From Litchfieldia salsa (GTDB taxonomy: Bacteria > Bacillota > Bacilli > Bacillales > Bacillaceae_L), in NCBI RefSeq assembly GCF_900104555.1, contig NZ_FNJU01000002.1, positions 186,001 through 250,000 of the forward strand: a stretch of DNA of 64,000 nt. Reading direction: 5' to 3'. The notes under the pieces were generated by a model, which ran no database searches, was not told where the DNA came from, and worked only from the letters and a program-made list of their open reading frames with translations. This document shows positions 17,558-26,932 of the stretch, in pieces (the stretch's first letter is position 1; each line of letters begins with the position of its first letter). Position numbers and translations under genes: made by a program.

Positions 17558-18616
17558 TTGTCTCAATTATTTAACAAACGCACTGCTATAATCACTTTTA
17601 TTATTATATTGATTGTGGTTATTGCTTATTTCATTCTACCGATATCTCTACCACTAATCATTGCCTTTATTACCGCTCTTTTTCTTGATCCATTGGTAAA
17701 ATTGCTACAGAAGAGGGCCGGTTTAAAAAGACATATGTCTGTTTTAATCATTTTTATTCTCTTTTTACTTTTAGTGACTGTAAGTGGTTACTTTATCATC
17801 ACGAAAGTAATAGGTGAAGCCATAAATATTATTGAAAATGCACCTATGTATATCAATGAAATTAATCGAGTCATTCTTGATCTTGAAAAGAACCTTGCTT
17901 ACCGATCACAAGATTTACCTCCTGAATTTGTTGAGGCCATCAGAAAGCAAATTGAAGGATTTTTAGTAACACTACAAACTTATATTGTTTCCTATTTTAA
18001 TATCAATAATCTAAAGTCATTACTTACTGACATTCCGAATTATTTAGTTAGTTTTCTTGTTTATATGATTGCTTTATTCCTATTCATGTTAGATATTCCT
18101 AATATGAGACAACGAGTCAATGCTCATTTAACAGAAAAGACAGCGGACAAAGTCAATTTTATGGTATCTAGATTATCATATGTTGTACTTGGCTTTATAA
18201 AAGCACAATTTTTAGTAAGTGTTCTCATTTTTATCACATCACTAGTTGGCTTATTTATTATTGCTCCAGAGGTTGCCTTACTTATGGCCTTCATTATTTG
18301 GATTATTGATGTAATACCAATTATTGGTTCTATTATCGTAATGTTACCGTGGGCTTTATTCCATCTTATAACAGGTGATATTGTTTTAGGAACAAAACTT
18401 GCTATACTCGGTGCTATTTTACTAATCATTAGACGAACTATAGAACCTAAGGTTATGGGAACTCACATTGGTTTATCACCATTATCCACGTTAATCGCAA
18501 TGTATTTAGGGCTAAAATTATTTGGAATCCTTGGCTTTATTATTGGTCCAATGATTTTAATTGCTTTTAATTCAGCTAGAGAAGCTGGAATCATTAAACT
18601 GAATTTTAAAATATAA
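17558..18616 (+). CDS. YtvI-like AI-2E family transporter / sporulation membrane protein
   Basis: A 352-residue polytopic protein of the AI-2E transporter (PerM/UPF0118) family. It has the usual plan: two N-terminal helices, a soluble segment (about 85-150, acidic and amphipathic), then five or six helices with the family signatures IWIIDVIPIIGSIIVMLPW and EPKVMGTHIGLSPLSTL. Its closest likeness in my memory is the sporulation protein YtvI. The longest frame starts at 17537, but GGAAGGGAG lies just upstream of the TTG at 17558, so I use that. It is monocistronic, ending at a bidirectional terminator. Confidence 0.75.
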   Translation: MSQLFNKRTAIITFIIILIVVIAYFILPISLPLIIAFITALFLDPLVKLLQKRAGLKRHMSVLIIFILFLLLVTVSGYFIITKVIGEAINIIENAPMYINEINRVILDLEKNLAYRSQDLPPEFVEAIRKQIEGFLVTLQTYIVSYFNINNLKSLLTDIPNYLVSFLVYMIALFLFMLDIPNMRQRVNAHLTEKTADKVNFMVSRLSYVVLGFIKAQFLVSVLIFITSLVGLFIIAPEVALLMAFIIWIIDVIPIIGSIIVMLPWALFHLITGDIVLGTKLAILGAILLIIRRTIEPKVMGTHIGLSPLSTLIAMYLGLKLFGILGFIIGPMILIAFNSAREAGIIKLNFKI

Positions 18617-18637
18617 GTTTAATATCAGCTAAAAGAT

Positions 18638-18666
18638 AAAAGGAGGGAAATGCTCCCTCCTTTTAT
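18638..18666. terminator. terminator YtvI-like gene / GNAT gene
   Basis: Perfect 11-bp stem AAAAGGAGGGA / TCCCTCCTTTT with loop AATGC between convergent genes. Confidence 0.88.
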
Positions 18667-19181
18667 ATTGCTTCTCCCATTTCCCACTTCAAAAATGCTC
18701 CTTCTTTTTTCGTGCATTTCATACCTAGTTTTTCAAACAGTCGAATCGTTTGAAAATTACTATCGCTACATTCAGTTATCACCTTTTTCGCTTCTGTTTG
18801 CGTGATTACCCATTCCATTAGGGCATCAATTGCTTCATAAGTTAAACTGGTGTCTTCTAAATCCTTTACCATATTGAAATGTATATTTACAATACCCCTT
18901 TTATCTGGCTTACCTTGTAAATAGATATCACCAATAATGGTCTTATCTGCATAATTAATGATTAACCATAATCCCCATCCATAAACAGACTCATCTTCTT
19001 CTAAATTCTCAATATAAATGGGAAGCATACTCTTAATCAAAGGAGACGGCCAGCCTTGAGGAATAATAATTGGTGACCTTTTTTCAAGTTCCTCTCTATG
19101 GAAGACAAGCGATTTTGCGATATCCAGGGAACAAGGTACAATTAATAAGCGCTCCGTAAAAATCTCAATCATTTTTATCAT
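18663..19181 (-). CDS. GNAT-family N-acetyltransferase
   Basis: 172 residues. It opens with the RimJ/RimL-like pattern IFTERLLIVPCSLDIAKSL, and has a GWGLWLIINYADKTIIGDIYLQG strand pair and a C-terminal TECSDSNFQTIRLFEKLGMK, the usual GNAT acetyl-CoA and dimer elements. An acyl-CoA-dependent acetylation of an amine is expected; the substrate is unknown. The frame is open to 19211, but the AGGAG plus GGGAG stretch points to ATG 19181. It stands alone between the YtvI-like gene and ctaM. Confidence 0.75.
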   Translation of the reverse strand: MIKMIEIFTERLLIVPCSLDIAKSLVFHREELEKRSPIIIPQGWPSPLIKSMLPIYIENLEEDESVYGWGLWLIINYADKTIIGDIYLQGKPDKRGIVNIHFNMVKDLEDTSLTYEAIDALMEWVITQTEAKKVITECSDSNFQTIRLFEKLGMKCTKKEGAFLKWEMGEAI

Positions 19182-19319
19182 CTCTCCCTTTCTCCTAAGA
19201 TGTTTCAGCAAAACTCAAAATCATAACTCAAAAATATGTAATGAAAAAATAACCACTATTAAAAACCAATAAAAAAAGTGTTATAGAATATCCTATTCCA
19301 TAACACCTAATACATATTA

Positions 19320-19787
19320 CTAAAAACCTAATATCGCTTTTATCACAGAGGTTGTTTCTCCCCCATGATAAAACACGTATAATAAAAGATATACAGCAAC
19401 ACCTGTAATTGCAGTAAAAAACCAAACAATACTCGTAATTGGTCCTAATTTCCTATGCTTTGCTAACTGATTCTTATATCCCGTCAGAAGTGTTATGATA
19501 CCAAGAACAGCTCCAGTAGTAGCAAGACATATGTGAAAAATTAAAAAGACAGTGTAGTAAATTTTTATACTATCAGGACCACCAAATTGTGTATTTCCGA
19601 CAAAAATTGTTCTGGATGCATAAATAATGAAAAAAATAATAGCAAAAATCGCTGCTAAAAACATCGCCTTTTTATGAGCTTCGATTTTTCTTCTAATAAT
19701 AAGAGACCATCCAATTGCTACTGTAATTGCACTTAAAACAATAAAGATTGTGCTAATTGTAGGTAATAGCGGTAAAGAAATATTCAT
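19320..19787 (-). CDS. ctaM: DUF420 membrane protein CtaM
   Basis: 155 residues with four or five membrane helices, of the DUF420 family (B. subtilis YozB; called CtaM in Staphylococcus aureus, where it is needed to mature an aa3-type quinol oxidase). Conserved His residues lie in membrane positions (EAHKKAM, FHICLATTG, AKHRKLGP), suggesting metal or heme handling. It is immediately downstream of the ctaCDEFG oxidase genes and probably acts with ctaG in assembling the binuclear centre. Confidence 0.78.
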   Translation of the reverse strand: MNISLPLLPTISTIFIVLSAITVAIGWSLIIRRKIEAHKKAMFLAAIFAIIFFIIYASRTIFVGNTQFGGPDSIKIYYTVFLIFHICLATTGAVLGIITLLTGYKNQLAKHRKLGPITSIVWFFTAITGVAVYLLLYVFYHGGETTSVIKAILGF

Positions 19788-19871
19788 TAAGTTTCCTCTT
19801 TCTATATAAAAGTATCTTTATTAATTTTAGTAGAGATATTCGTAATTTGCAATCATTAGTTATTATATGAA

Positions 19872-19901
19872 AGCAAGTACCCATATTATTGGGTACTTGT
19901 C
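19872..19901 (-). terminator. hairpin downstream of ctaG
   Basis: GCAAGTACCC / GGGTACTTGT around ATATTATT, 14 bases after the ctaG stop. The U run on the minus strand is weak (CTTTCATAT), so termination may be partial with read-through into ctaM. Confidence 0.6.
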
Positions 19902-19914
19902 CAAAGAATTCAAC

Positions 19915-20814
19915 CTATTTAATTGGCTGTGGGTTCAATAAGTCTGAATCCACTTGATCGTTTTCTTTTTCCTTACGAACCCATTGAAAAAAGATTACCC
20001 CTAGAATTATACCATAGACAATTTCCTGGATGATTTTCATGATCACTCCACCAAGCTGTTGATCCTCCACAAGTGGTAATGAATTAAACATCTGCGGTCC
20101 AACCAAGTCAATCGTTGCTAACATTCCAGGAGGTACACAGAGTTCTAGTGCAGTTGCCCATGCTGTAGCATCTGTGTATGTAGCGTATAGAGGAATATCA
20201 GCAAAAATAATCAACGCACAAGCCGGGGTAAGAAGAATACCATCAGCGAAAATATAACCAACTCTCTTAAGGCCGTTCAGTGTTTGCCATTCTGGTAACG
20301 GATTAATTAATGGCCACCACATCATAATCGAAGCAAAAAAGAGTATAAGTGTTGTGAATGTATGAAGCAACATATCAGTTTTGACGAAATCAAAAATTAA
20401 TGGAATATGATAGAACGAAAATACACCGTTAAAGAATAGTAGTGCAAATAAAGGTAATGTTAAAAATTTAAAGATAGGTTTAACATACCGATTATTAACA
20501 AATGATCTTAGAATCCAATGAGGGATCCCTAGTATCAATAAGGGTGGAACTACTAAGTATAGGACACCCATTTGTATCATATGAGCACTAAACATTAAAT
20601 GCCCCAAGAGGTCTACTGGACTCCCCTTACAAACATACACTAGTAGCATCGCTATCGAGAAGAAAATAATTTGTTTTTTAGTAGCTTTCTCTTCGATTCC
20701 TAAGCGCTGTCTTAACGGACCTATAATAACAAAATACCCGATTGTAATAGCCAGGATAACTAAAAAGAAATATGGACTCCATAATGCACGAAAACCAAAT
20801 ATTTCAATAGACAT
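19915..20814 (-). CDS. ctaG: Cytochrome c oxidase assembly factor CtaG
   Basis: 299 residues with seven predicted membrane helices, of the caa3_CtaG family. The conserved block HLMFSAHMIQMGVLYLVVPPLL (around residue 71) has the His and Met residues proposed to handle copper. CtaG is needed for active caa3 oxidase in B. subtilis, probably through formation of the CuB centre. It follows ctaF after a terminator, so it likely has a promoter of its own in the 150-base gap. Normal length. Confidence 0.88.
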   Translation of the reverse strand: MSIEIFGFRALWSPYFFLVILAITIGYFVIIGPLRQRLGIEEKATKKQIIFFSIAMLLVYVCKGSPVDLLGHLMFSAHMIQMGVLYLVVPPLLILGIPHWILRSFVNNRYVKPIFKFLTLPLFALLFFNGVFSFYHIPLIFDFVKTDMLLHTFTTLILFFASIMMWWPLINPLPEWQTLNGLKRVGYIFADGILLTPACALIIFADIPLYATYTDATAWATALELCVPPGMLATIDLVGPQMFNSLPLVEDQQLGGVIMKIIQEIVYGIILGVIFFQWVRKEKENDQVDSDLLNPQPIK

Positions 20815-20921
20815 CTTCTACACCACCTAAAAAATTAAACATTCTATATTTAAATTATACAGCTCATTTTACATATATACAATTAACCAATACTGGGGAA
20901 TTACATCCAATATAATCTCTT

Positions 20922-20954
20922 AAAAAAAGAAAATCGGCATATCCGCCGATTTTC
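20922..20954 (-). terminator. terminator of the ctaCDEF operon
   Basis: Perfect 10-bp stem GAAAATCGGC / GCCGATTTTC, 16 bases after the ctaF stop, with A7 on the plus strand giving U7 on the transcript. Confidence 0.9.
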
Positions 20955-20970
20955 TCCTAATCCCTTATGA

Positions 20971-21303
20971 TTACCACCAAATGATCGTCATAAAAGCTAA
21001 TACTGTAATTAATCCAACCAAAACACCTGAAAAAAGAAATAGAGTAGGTGCTTCATGTCCCTTGTGACTCATGTGCATGAAATAATATAGTTGGAAAATT
21101 AGTTGAACTACTGCTAACAGAATGATAAAAGGTACAGTGAACCAGCCACTAAAATCTGATGCAACTGCTAAGAATGCAGTAAGTGTTAAAAAGAGTGTGA
21201 TTGCAAAAGTAACTAACTGATGCCTCATATCCTCTGCATTCTTTCTTCTGCGATAAGCTATGTCAACCTTTGGGTTTCCTGAATTCGAATGATTAGTCAC
21301 CAT
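20971..21303 (-). CDS. ctaF: Cytochrome c oxidase subunit IVB (caa3-type)
   Basis: 110 residues, the usual length of CtaF. Three membrane helices (about 30-50, 56-78, 85-108), with the conserved FQLYYFMHMSHKGHEAP between the second and third. Small subunit that stabilises the caa3 oxidase. The frame extends upstream into ctaE, but the family length, GGTGGGAT and the ATG at 21303, two bases after the ctaE stop, fix this start. Confidence 0.9.
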   Translation of the reverse strand: MVTNHSNSGNPKVDIAYRRRKNAEDMRHQLVTFAITLFLTLTAFLAVASDFSGWFTVPFIILLAVVQLIFQLYYFMHMSHKGHEAPTLFLFSGVLVGLITVLAFMTIIWW

Positions 21304-21305
21304 TT

Positions 21306-21926
21306 TTATCCCACCATTCCCATTAAGTATACTACTGTGAAAATAAATATCCAAACTACGTCAATGAAGTGCCAATAAAGACTTGCTACATAATATTTAG
21401 GTGCATTATATAAATCAAGTCCACGACCAGCATTTCTAAACATTAACGTAAGGATCCAAAGTAATCCAAATGCAACGTGTGCTCCATGAGTTCCAACCAA
21501 AACGTAAAACGCTGAACCAAAAGCACTACTAGTAATAGTATGTTCAAGATGAATATAATGATTAAATTCATATATCTCAAGAGCTAAGAATCCAGCACCT
21601 AGTAGTACTGTAATACCTAACCACAATTGCATTTTTTTAAAGTCAAAATTCTTCATATGATACATAGCATACACACTAGTCAATGAGCTTGTTAAAAGGA
21701 TCATTGTTGCAAAAAAGACTAGAGGTAACTCAAAAAGATCTTGACTAGTAGGTCCACCATTCGTTTTATCTCTGAGTGCTAAGAATGTAGCGAACAAAGA
21801 AGCAAAAAGAACCGTTTCTCCACCTAAAAATAACCAAAAACCTAAAAATTTATTTTTCCCTTCGAGGGTTGCCTTTTCCGGTGATGCAGGAAATGTTTCT
21901 GCAGTCAATTTTTCTTCAACATGCAT
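21306..21926 (-). CDS. ctaE: Cytochrome c oxidase subunit III (caa3-type)
   Basis: 206 residues, five membrane helices, of the short bacterial subunit III type. Conserved features are FWLFLGGETVLFASLFATF near residue 30, VLVGTHGAHVAFGLLWI near 143, and SLYWHFIDVVWIFIFTVVYLMG at the end. It has no redox centre and supports subunit I. It overlaps ctaD by one base (TAATG) and is followed directly by ctaF. Confidence 0.94.
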   Translation of the reverse strand: MHVEEKLTAETFPASPEKATLEGKNKFLGFWLFLGGETVLFASLFATFLALRDKTNGGPTSQDLFELPLVFFATMILLTSSLTSVYAMYHMKNFDFKKMQLWLGITVLLGAGFLALEIYEFNHYIHLEHTITSSAFGSAFYVLVGTHGAHVAFGLLWILTLMFRNAGRGLDLYNAPKYYVASLYWHFIDVVWIFIFTVVYLMGMVG

Positions 21927-23803
21927 TATGCTTTAACCCCCTTATTGTCATCATCATCCATTAAATCTTCTTTATGAATATGGAATCCATGATCATCAAT
22001 TACTGAACGTAAGAACATTGAACCAAAGGTAATTGCCATACCAATGAATATGACTGGGATTGCCCAAGCATGCTCATCACCAAATTGATAAATAAATCCG
22101 AATGCAGCAATAAACAGTCCTAGAGACATTGTAAATGGTAAGAATGAGCCATTTGGCATATGAATATCACCAATTGGTTCAGCAGGTGTCATACCTTTCT
22201 TTCCTGCCATTTTCTCTACCCATAATGCATCAAGTCCTCTAACTAATGGTGTTTGCTTAAAGTTATACTCAGGAGGTGGTGATGGTATTGACCATTCTAA
22301 TGTACGACCATCTCCCCAAGCATCAGCTTCTGCTATAGGACCATTAATAGATGTTTTCACAATGTTAATAAGTAGGATTAACGTTGAAATCGCCATAAAG
22401 AAAGCACCTACAGTACTAACTAAGTTTCCAAGTTCAAGCCCCTGTCCTGGTAGGAATGTGAAGATACGACGTGGCATCCCCATCAAACCTAAGAAATGTT
22501 GAATAAAGAATGTTAAATGGAATCCAATTAAGAATAGCCAAAAAGTCCATTTTCCTAATGTATCATTTAGCATACGACCAAACATTTTTGGCCACCAATA
22601 GGTAACTCCACCTAATAGACCAAAGACAACTCCTCCAACAATAACATAGTGGAAGTGAGCAACAACAAAGTAAGTGTCATGGAACTGATAATCAGCTGCT
22701 GCTGCTGCAAGCATAACACCCGTTACTCCACCCATTGTAAATGATGGGATGAATGCAACTGCATAAAGCATAGGAACAGTAAATGTAACCTGACCGCCCC
22801 ACATTGTTAAAATCCAGTTGAAAATTTTGATTCCTGTTGGAACAGCGATGGCCATCGTCGCTACTGCGAAAATTGCGTTTGCGATAGGACCTAATCCAGT
22901 TGTAAACATATGATGCGCCCAAACCATGAATCCTAAGAATCCAATAAGTACAGTCGCAAATACCATTGATGAATAACCAAACAATCTTTTTCTCGAGAAT
23001 GTTGCAAGAATCTCCGAGAATACACCGAAAGCAGGTAAAACAAGAATGTATACTTCTGGATGACCAAAGATCCAGAATAAGTGCTCCCATATAATTGTGT
23101 TTCCACCCATTTCAGGAACAAAGAAACCTGTTCCGAATAATCGGTCAAACATCATAAGTGCAAGCCCAACTGTTAATGGAGGAAAAGCAAATAATATTAG
23201 AGCAGAAGCTACAAAAGTAGACCATGTGAATAAAGGCATACGCATGTAAGTCATTCCTGGAGCTCTCATATTAATAATTGTTACGAGGAAATTAATACCA
23301 CCAATTAAGGTACCAATCCCAGAAATTTGTAAACCTAATACATAAAAATCAATACCATGCCCAGGCGAATCTAATGCTAATGAAGCATAGTTAGTCCAAC
23401 CTGCATCAGGTGCCCCACCTAAAAACCAGCTCATATTAAGGAATACTCCTCCGAAGAAGAATAACCAAAAACCTAGAGCATTAATAAAGGGGAACGCCAC
23501 ATCACGTGCACCAATTTGTAATGGCATAATAGCATTCATTAATGCAAACAGCAATGGCATGGCTGCTAAGAAAATCATTGTAGTTCCATGCATGGTTAAG
23601 ATTTCATTATAAAAACCTGCGCTTACAAAATTATTATCCGGAACAGCAAGTTGAATCCGGATAAACATTGCTTCAAGTCCTCCGACTACGAAGAAGAAGC
23701 CACCGGCGATAAGATAAAGGATGGCGATTTTTTTATGATCAACTGTTGTTAAGTAATCCCAAACAGTTGCGCCAAATCCTTTTTTCTGAGTTAACGTACT
23801 CAC
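21926..23803 (-). CDS. ctaD: Cytochrome c oxidase subunit I (caa3-type)
   Basis: Catalytic subunit with heme a and the heme a3-CuB centre. 625 residues with 12 core helices plus the extra helices typical of Bacillus caa3. Ligands seen: His72 in TMHGTTM (heme a); His247 and Tyr251 in GHPEVY, the CuB histidine and its cross-linked tyrosine; HH in VWAHHMFTTG (CuB); and the HFHYVIVGG motif giving heme ligands. DAGWTNYASL and the K-channel region are intact. Second gene of the ctaCDEF operon. Confidence 0.97.
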   Translation of the reverse strand: MSTLTQKKGFGATVWDYLTTVDHKKIAILYLIAGGFFFVVGGLEAMFIRIQLAVPDNNFVSAGFYNEILTMHGTTMIFLAAMPLLFALMNAIMPLQIGARDVAFPFINALGFWLFFFGGVFLNMSWFLGGAPDAGWTNYASLALDSPGHGIDFYVLGLQISGIGTLIGGINFLVTIINMRAPGMTYMRMPLFTWSTFVASALILFAFPPLTVGLALMMFDRLFGTGFFVPEMGGNTIIWEHLFWIFGHPEVYILVLPAFGVFSEILATFSRKRLFGYSSMVFATVLIGFLGFMVWAHHMFTTGLGPIANAIFAVATMAIAVPTGIKIFNWILTMWGGQVTFTVPMLYAVAFIPSFTMGGVTGVMLAAAAADYQFHDTYFVVAHFHYVIVGGVVFGLLGGVTYWWPKMFGRMLNDTLGKWTFWLFLIGFHLTFFIQHFLGLMGMPRRIFTFLPGQGLELGNLVSTVGAFFMAISTLILLINIVKTSINGPIAEADAWGDGRTLEWSIPSPPPEYNFKQTPLVRGLDALWVEKMAGKKGMTPAEPIGDIHMPNGSFLPFTMSLGLFIAAFGFIYQFGDEHAWAIPVIFIGMAITFGSMFLRSVIDDHGFHIHKEDLMDDDDNKGVKA

Positions 23804-23836
23804 TATGTAACCTCCCTTTTATTTTTATAAATACAA

Positions 23837-24907
23837 TTAATCTTGTACTTTAAGATTTAAAAGATATTCAGATAACGCATCTAGTTCTTCTTCTGTCATA
23901 CCTTCATGATCATAGCTACCTGTCATTTTGTTTCCAGGCTTAGCCGATTCTGGATCTTTTATCCATTTTTTGAGATTTTCTTCAGTAAACTCATAACGAC
24001 CAGCTATACTAGAACGTTCACCAAAATTTGCTAAGTTTGGTGCAGTTGGTCTTTGTTCACCAGTATCAATCGCGTGACAGGCTATACAATTATATTGAGT
24101 GAATAACTCTTCACCTTGTGCAGCTAGTTCATTTACTGGCTCACTTACCTCAGCATTTTGCATATCAGATACCCATTGATCAAACTCTTCTCTTGGTAGA
24201 GGCTTTACCTTAAAGTCCATTAATGCGTGTGATGGTCCACAAAGCTCAGCACATTTGCCATAAAAAAGACCATTAGCTTTATCAGTACCTTCTTGGCTAA
24301 ACTCTAACCAAAATTTGTTTACGTTATCTGTGTTTGTATCCATTTTCCCACCAACTGATGGAATCCAGAATGAGTGCTTCACATCAGAAGCCTTTAAGTT
24401 GAAATATACTCTTTCATCTGTAGGAACAATTAGTTCTTGTGCAGTTATGACACCTAGGTCAGGATATTCAAATTCCCACCAATAAAGATTAGCTGTCACA
24501 TTTACAATGATTGCATTTTCATCTCTTGTCTCTTCTTCCATCGGTGAAACATCAGCTAATTTAAATGTCGCTGAAACAACAGGGACTGCAAACACAATAA
24601 GTAATAAGATTGGAATAATAGTCCAAATCATTTCAAGTTTATGACTGCCTTCCACTTGTTTAGGGATGATTGCTTCATCACCTTTCTTACGGCGGAATCG
24701 AACTAGTACATAAATAAATAGAATAGATACAACAATAATTACAAGAACCATAATCGATGTACTCAATAACATTAATGAATACTGCATATCCGCAACTTCA
24801 CCTGCTGGTTGAAGTGTAGATAGATATGGTTTACCGCAACCTGCTAACAGTAGCGCCATTAAACCAATTAATGAAAAAAAGCGCATATTTGGTAGCCATT
24901 TTTTCAT
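23837..24907 (-). CDS. ctaC: Cytochrome c oxidase subunit II with fused cytochrome c domain
   Basis: 356 residues. Lipoprotein signal with lipobox LLAGC, two membrane helices, then the CuA cupredoxin domain (ligands in CAELCGPSHALMDF and the preceding VKHSFWIPS). A C-terminal cytochrome c domain has one CIACH heme site and the axial Met in the GNKMTGSYDH region, defining a caa3-type oxidase. The longest frame begins at a TTG at 24931, but AAAGAGGGG precedes ATG 24907, which gives the expected short basic signal start. First gene of ctaCDEF. Confidence 0.94.
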   Translation of the reverse strand: MKKWLPNMRFFSLIGLMALLLAGCGKPYLSTLQPAGEVADMQYSLMLLSTSIMVLVIIVVSILFIYVLVRFRRKKGDEAIIPKQVEGSHKLEMIWTIIPILLLIVFAVPVVSATFKLADVSPMEEETRDENAIIVNVTANLYWWEFEYPDLGVITAQELIVPTDERVYFNLKASDVKHSFWIPSVGGKMDTNTDNVNKFWLEFSQEGTDKANGLFYGKCAELCGPSHALMDFKVKPLPREEFDQWVSDMQNAEVSEPVNELAAQGEELFTQYNCIACHAIDTGEQRPTAPNLANFGERSSIAGRYEFTEENLKKWIKDPESAKPGNKMTGSYDHEGMTEEELDALSEYLLNLKVQD

Positions 24908-25203
24908 AGCGAAATCAAACCCCTCTTTCAATTTTAATGATTGAATATCACCCTATAATCGATACCATTTATTACCATCCCCAATGTTTAACTAAATTTC
25001 CGCAATAGTTCCTTAGGTGAGAACATGAATACACATTAAATTTATGTACGGCGCGAAAAATACCGCGCCCCAAAGGATCATTTGAACAAGAAACAGATAA
25101 CAGTATGGTTTCAATTTCTAGGAGATACAAATTCCTTCTATATATAATTTTCATGGAGAAAGAATTACCTAATAAGTGTTTACCCTAGATTCTAGGTCAA
25201 ACT

Positions 25204-26139
25204 CTAAATAGCAGTGACAATTACCATTGCTACAAACAGAATGGTCAAATAGTTAAGTGAGTATACAAACATATACTTTGCCCACTTAATATCATCCTGC
25301 ATTTTAAATCCCATCATACCAATCACTAACCACCCTATATTCAATAGAGTAGCAAGTATTAAAAATGGAATACCTAGTGAAAATAGATAAAATGGTAGAG
25401 GTAATAGGCATGCTACCCACACAACCATTTGCCTTTTTGTAACAGCAAATCCATGTACTACTGGCAGCATGGGAATACCTGCCCTTCTGTACTCTTCACT
25501 TCTTTTCATCGCAATTGCTAGAAAATGTGGAGGCTGCCAGATAAACATAATTAGAAACAATACCCATGCTACTGCATGAAGACTTGAATCAATTGCAGCC
25601 CAACCTATTAAAGGCGGTACAGCTCCAGAAATACTTCCGATGACAGTGTTGATCGTATATCTACGTTTTGACCACATTGTATATAAAAAGACATATGTCA
25701 CAAAACCAACTAGCCCAATAATAGTGGCTGTAATTGTAGTAAAAAGAAGAAAAACTGTTCCGATAAAAGTAAATATTATTCCCATGTATAAAACATGTAT
25801 AGGAGTAACTTTACCGGTCACAGTAGGTCGATCCTTCGTACGTTCCATTAAATGATCTATATCTCGATCATAATAATTGTTTATAGCGCAGGAACCAGCT
25901 ATGACTAAGGAAGAGCCAATTAGAGTAAAAATGACCGTACTCAAATTCTCTAATAAACCTCCTCCAGTAAAGTATAAAGCTAACCAAATACCGGTGAAGG
26001 TTGTGATAAAGTTCGAATTTACAATTCCAATCTTTATTAACGCTAGAAAATCCTTGAAAACGGTTTTTTCTTCCATTTTCTGAGGACTGATTTTTTCGAT
26101 ATGAGAAACTGCATCAGGCAATGTTCTCGTATTTTCCAT
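25204..26139 (-). CDS. ctaB: Protoheme IX farnesyltransferase (heme O synthase)
   Basis: Adds farnesyl to heme B to give heme O, the first step to heme A. 311 residues, UbiA-type with nine membrane helices. The Asp-rich motif is [19 protein letters not shown] (about 94-112), and the second conserved loop contains [16 protein letters not shown]. Start ATG with GGGAGG upstream. It precedes ctaC by about 300 bases and is divergent from ctaA, the enzyme of the next step, the standard Bacillus arrangement. Confidence 0.95.
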   Translation of the reverse strand: MENTRTLPDAVSHIEKISPQKMEEKTVFKDFLALIKIGIVNSNFITTFTGIWLALYFTGGGLLENLSTVIFTLIGSSLVIAGSCAINNYYDRDIDHLMERTKDRPTVTGKVTPIHVLYMGIIFTFIGTVFLLFTTITATIIGLVGFVTYVFLYTMWSKRRYTINTVIGSISGAVPPLIGWAAIDSSLHAVAWVLFLIMFIWQPPHFLAIAMKRSEEYRRAGIPMLPVVHGFAVTKRQMVVWVACLLPLPFYLFSLGIPFLILATLLNIGWLVIGMMGFKMQDDIKWAKYMFVYSLNYLTILFVAMVIVTAI

Positions 26140-26932
26140 GTTAAATCCTCCCTTTTATTGGACATCATGTTTAAATAGCATTTGCATCAGAAACGTTTTA
26201 GTCTTTATAACTTTTATGTCCATTGACTAAGGAAATATTTTTTAAACAAATCTATATATGATCCATCCACCATTTTATAACCGTTTGCAATTAATATATC
26301 CATTTAATACATTAGCAACGTCTTTATAGTATAAAGAAGTTTACAACTTTTACAATAAATTATATTAAAAAACTCCTTCTTTGTATATTAAACCATACTT
26401 TCTACCGGAATTGTGAACAATTTTTGAATAATATTTGACTTTTTTATGACCTATTTTCTTTAATACCCTCTATTAACTATTATACACGGTAAGATATAAA
26501 AACATATCACTTTACCTATTTTATCAATAAGAAAAACCGATAAGGTATCTCACTATTTCCACAATGTTTATAGTGGATACAACATGTGCTATTTATTGAA
26601 CAACTTCTATAAAAAGTAACCCTTTATATTTCTAGCAAACTCTCTCGTAATTTTCAACCAATTTTGTGATTCAACAATAAAAAAAACTAAGGTAAATGAA
26701 ACAAAATTTTCCTTACCTATAATTGTATGATGGATTATTTATACTTTGATATTTCATTTAAATTAATATATCATTATAGTCGTATATTTTTGATAGAATT
26801 TCTGCTTGTAATATTATTATACAACGCAAAAAATACCAAAACATACGATACGAATCGTTAATCTAAAGCTTCCTTCCTTAAGGGTATAGCTATAATTAAC
26901 GGATGTAATCATACACGAAGAAGGTGGATTTA
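26140..26932. other. Long divergent regulatory region between ctaB and ctaA
   Basis: About 790 bases of very AT-rich non-coding sequence. No plausible open frame with a ribosome binding site. TTGTGAA-like boxes occur near 26411 (AATTGTGAACAATTTTTG) and 26663 (TTTTGTGATTCAAC), reminiscent of ResD-type sites known upstream of ctaA in B. subtilis, and a short inverted repeat TCCAC / GTGGA lies near 26560. These are suggestive only. The region should carry the promoters of both ctaA and ctaBCDEF. Confidence 0.5.
26790..26817 (+). promoter_or_regulatory. Candidate ctaA promoter
   Basis: TTGATA (26790-26795), 16-base spacer, TATTAT (26812-26817), about 115 bases upstream of the ctaA start. Typical sigma-A form but in AT-rich sequence, so moderate support only. 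Confidence 0.4.

Noticed and set aside
22692-23090. 132-codon frame overlapping ctaD on the same strand
   Set aside because: Out-of-frame shadow of the highly conserved ctaD coding sequence.
24972-25154. Open frame of 60 codons between ctaC and ctaB
   Set aside because: No Shine-Dalgarno and no recognisable product. The GGCGCG/CGCGCC hairpin inside it (25050-25069) has no T run on either strand, so I did not call it a terminator.
26191-26206. AGAAACGTTTTAGT as a cre upstream of ctaB
   Set aside because: Only the ACGTTT core fits; five or more of the 14 consensus positions fail.
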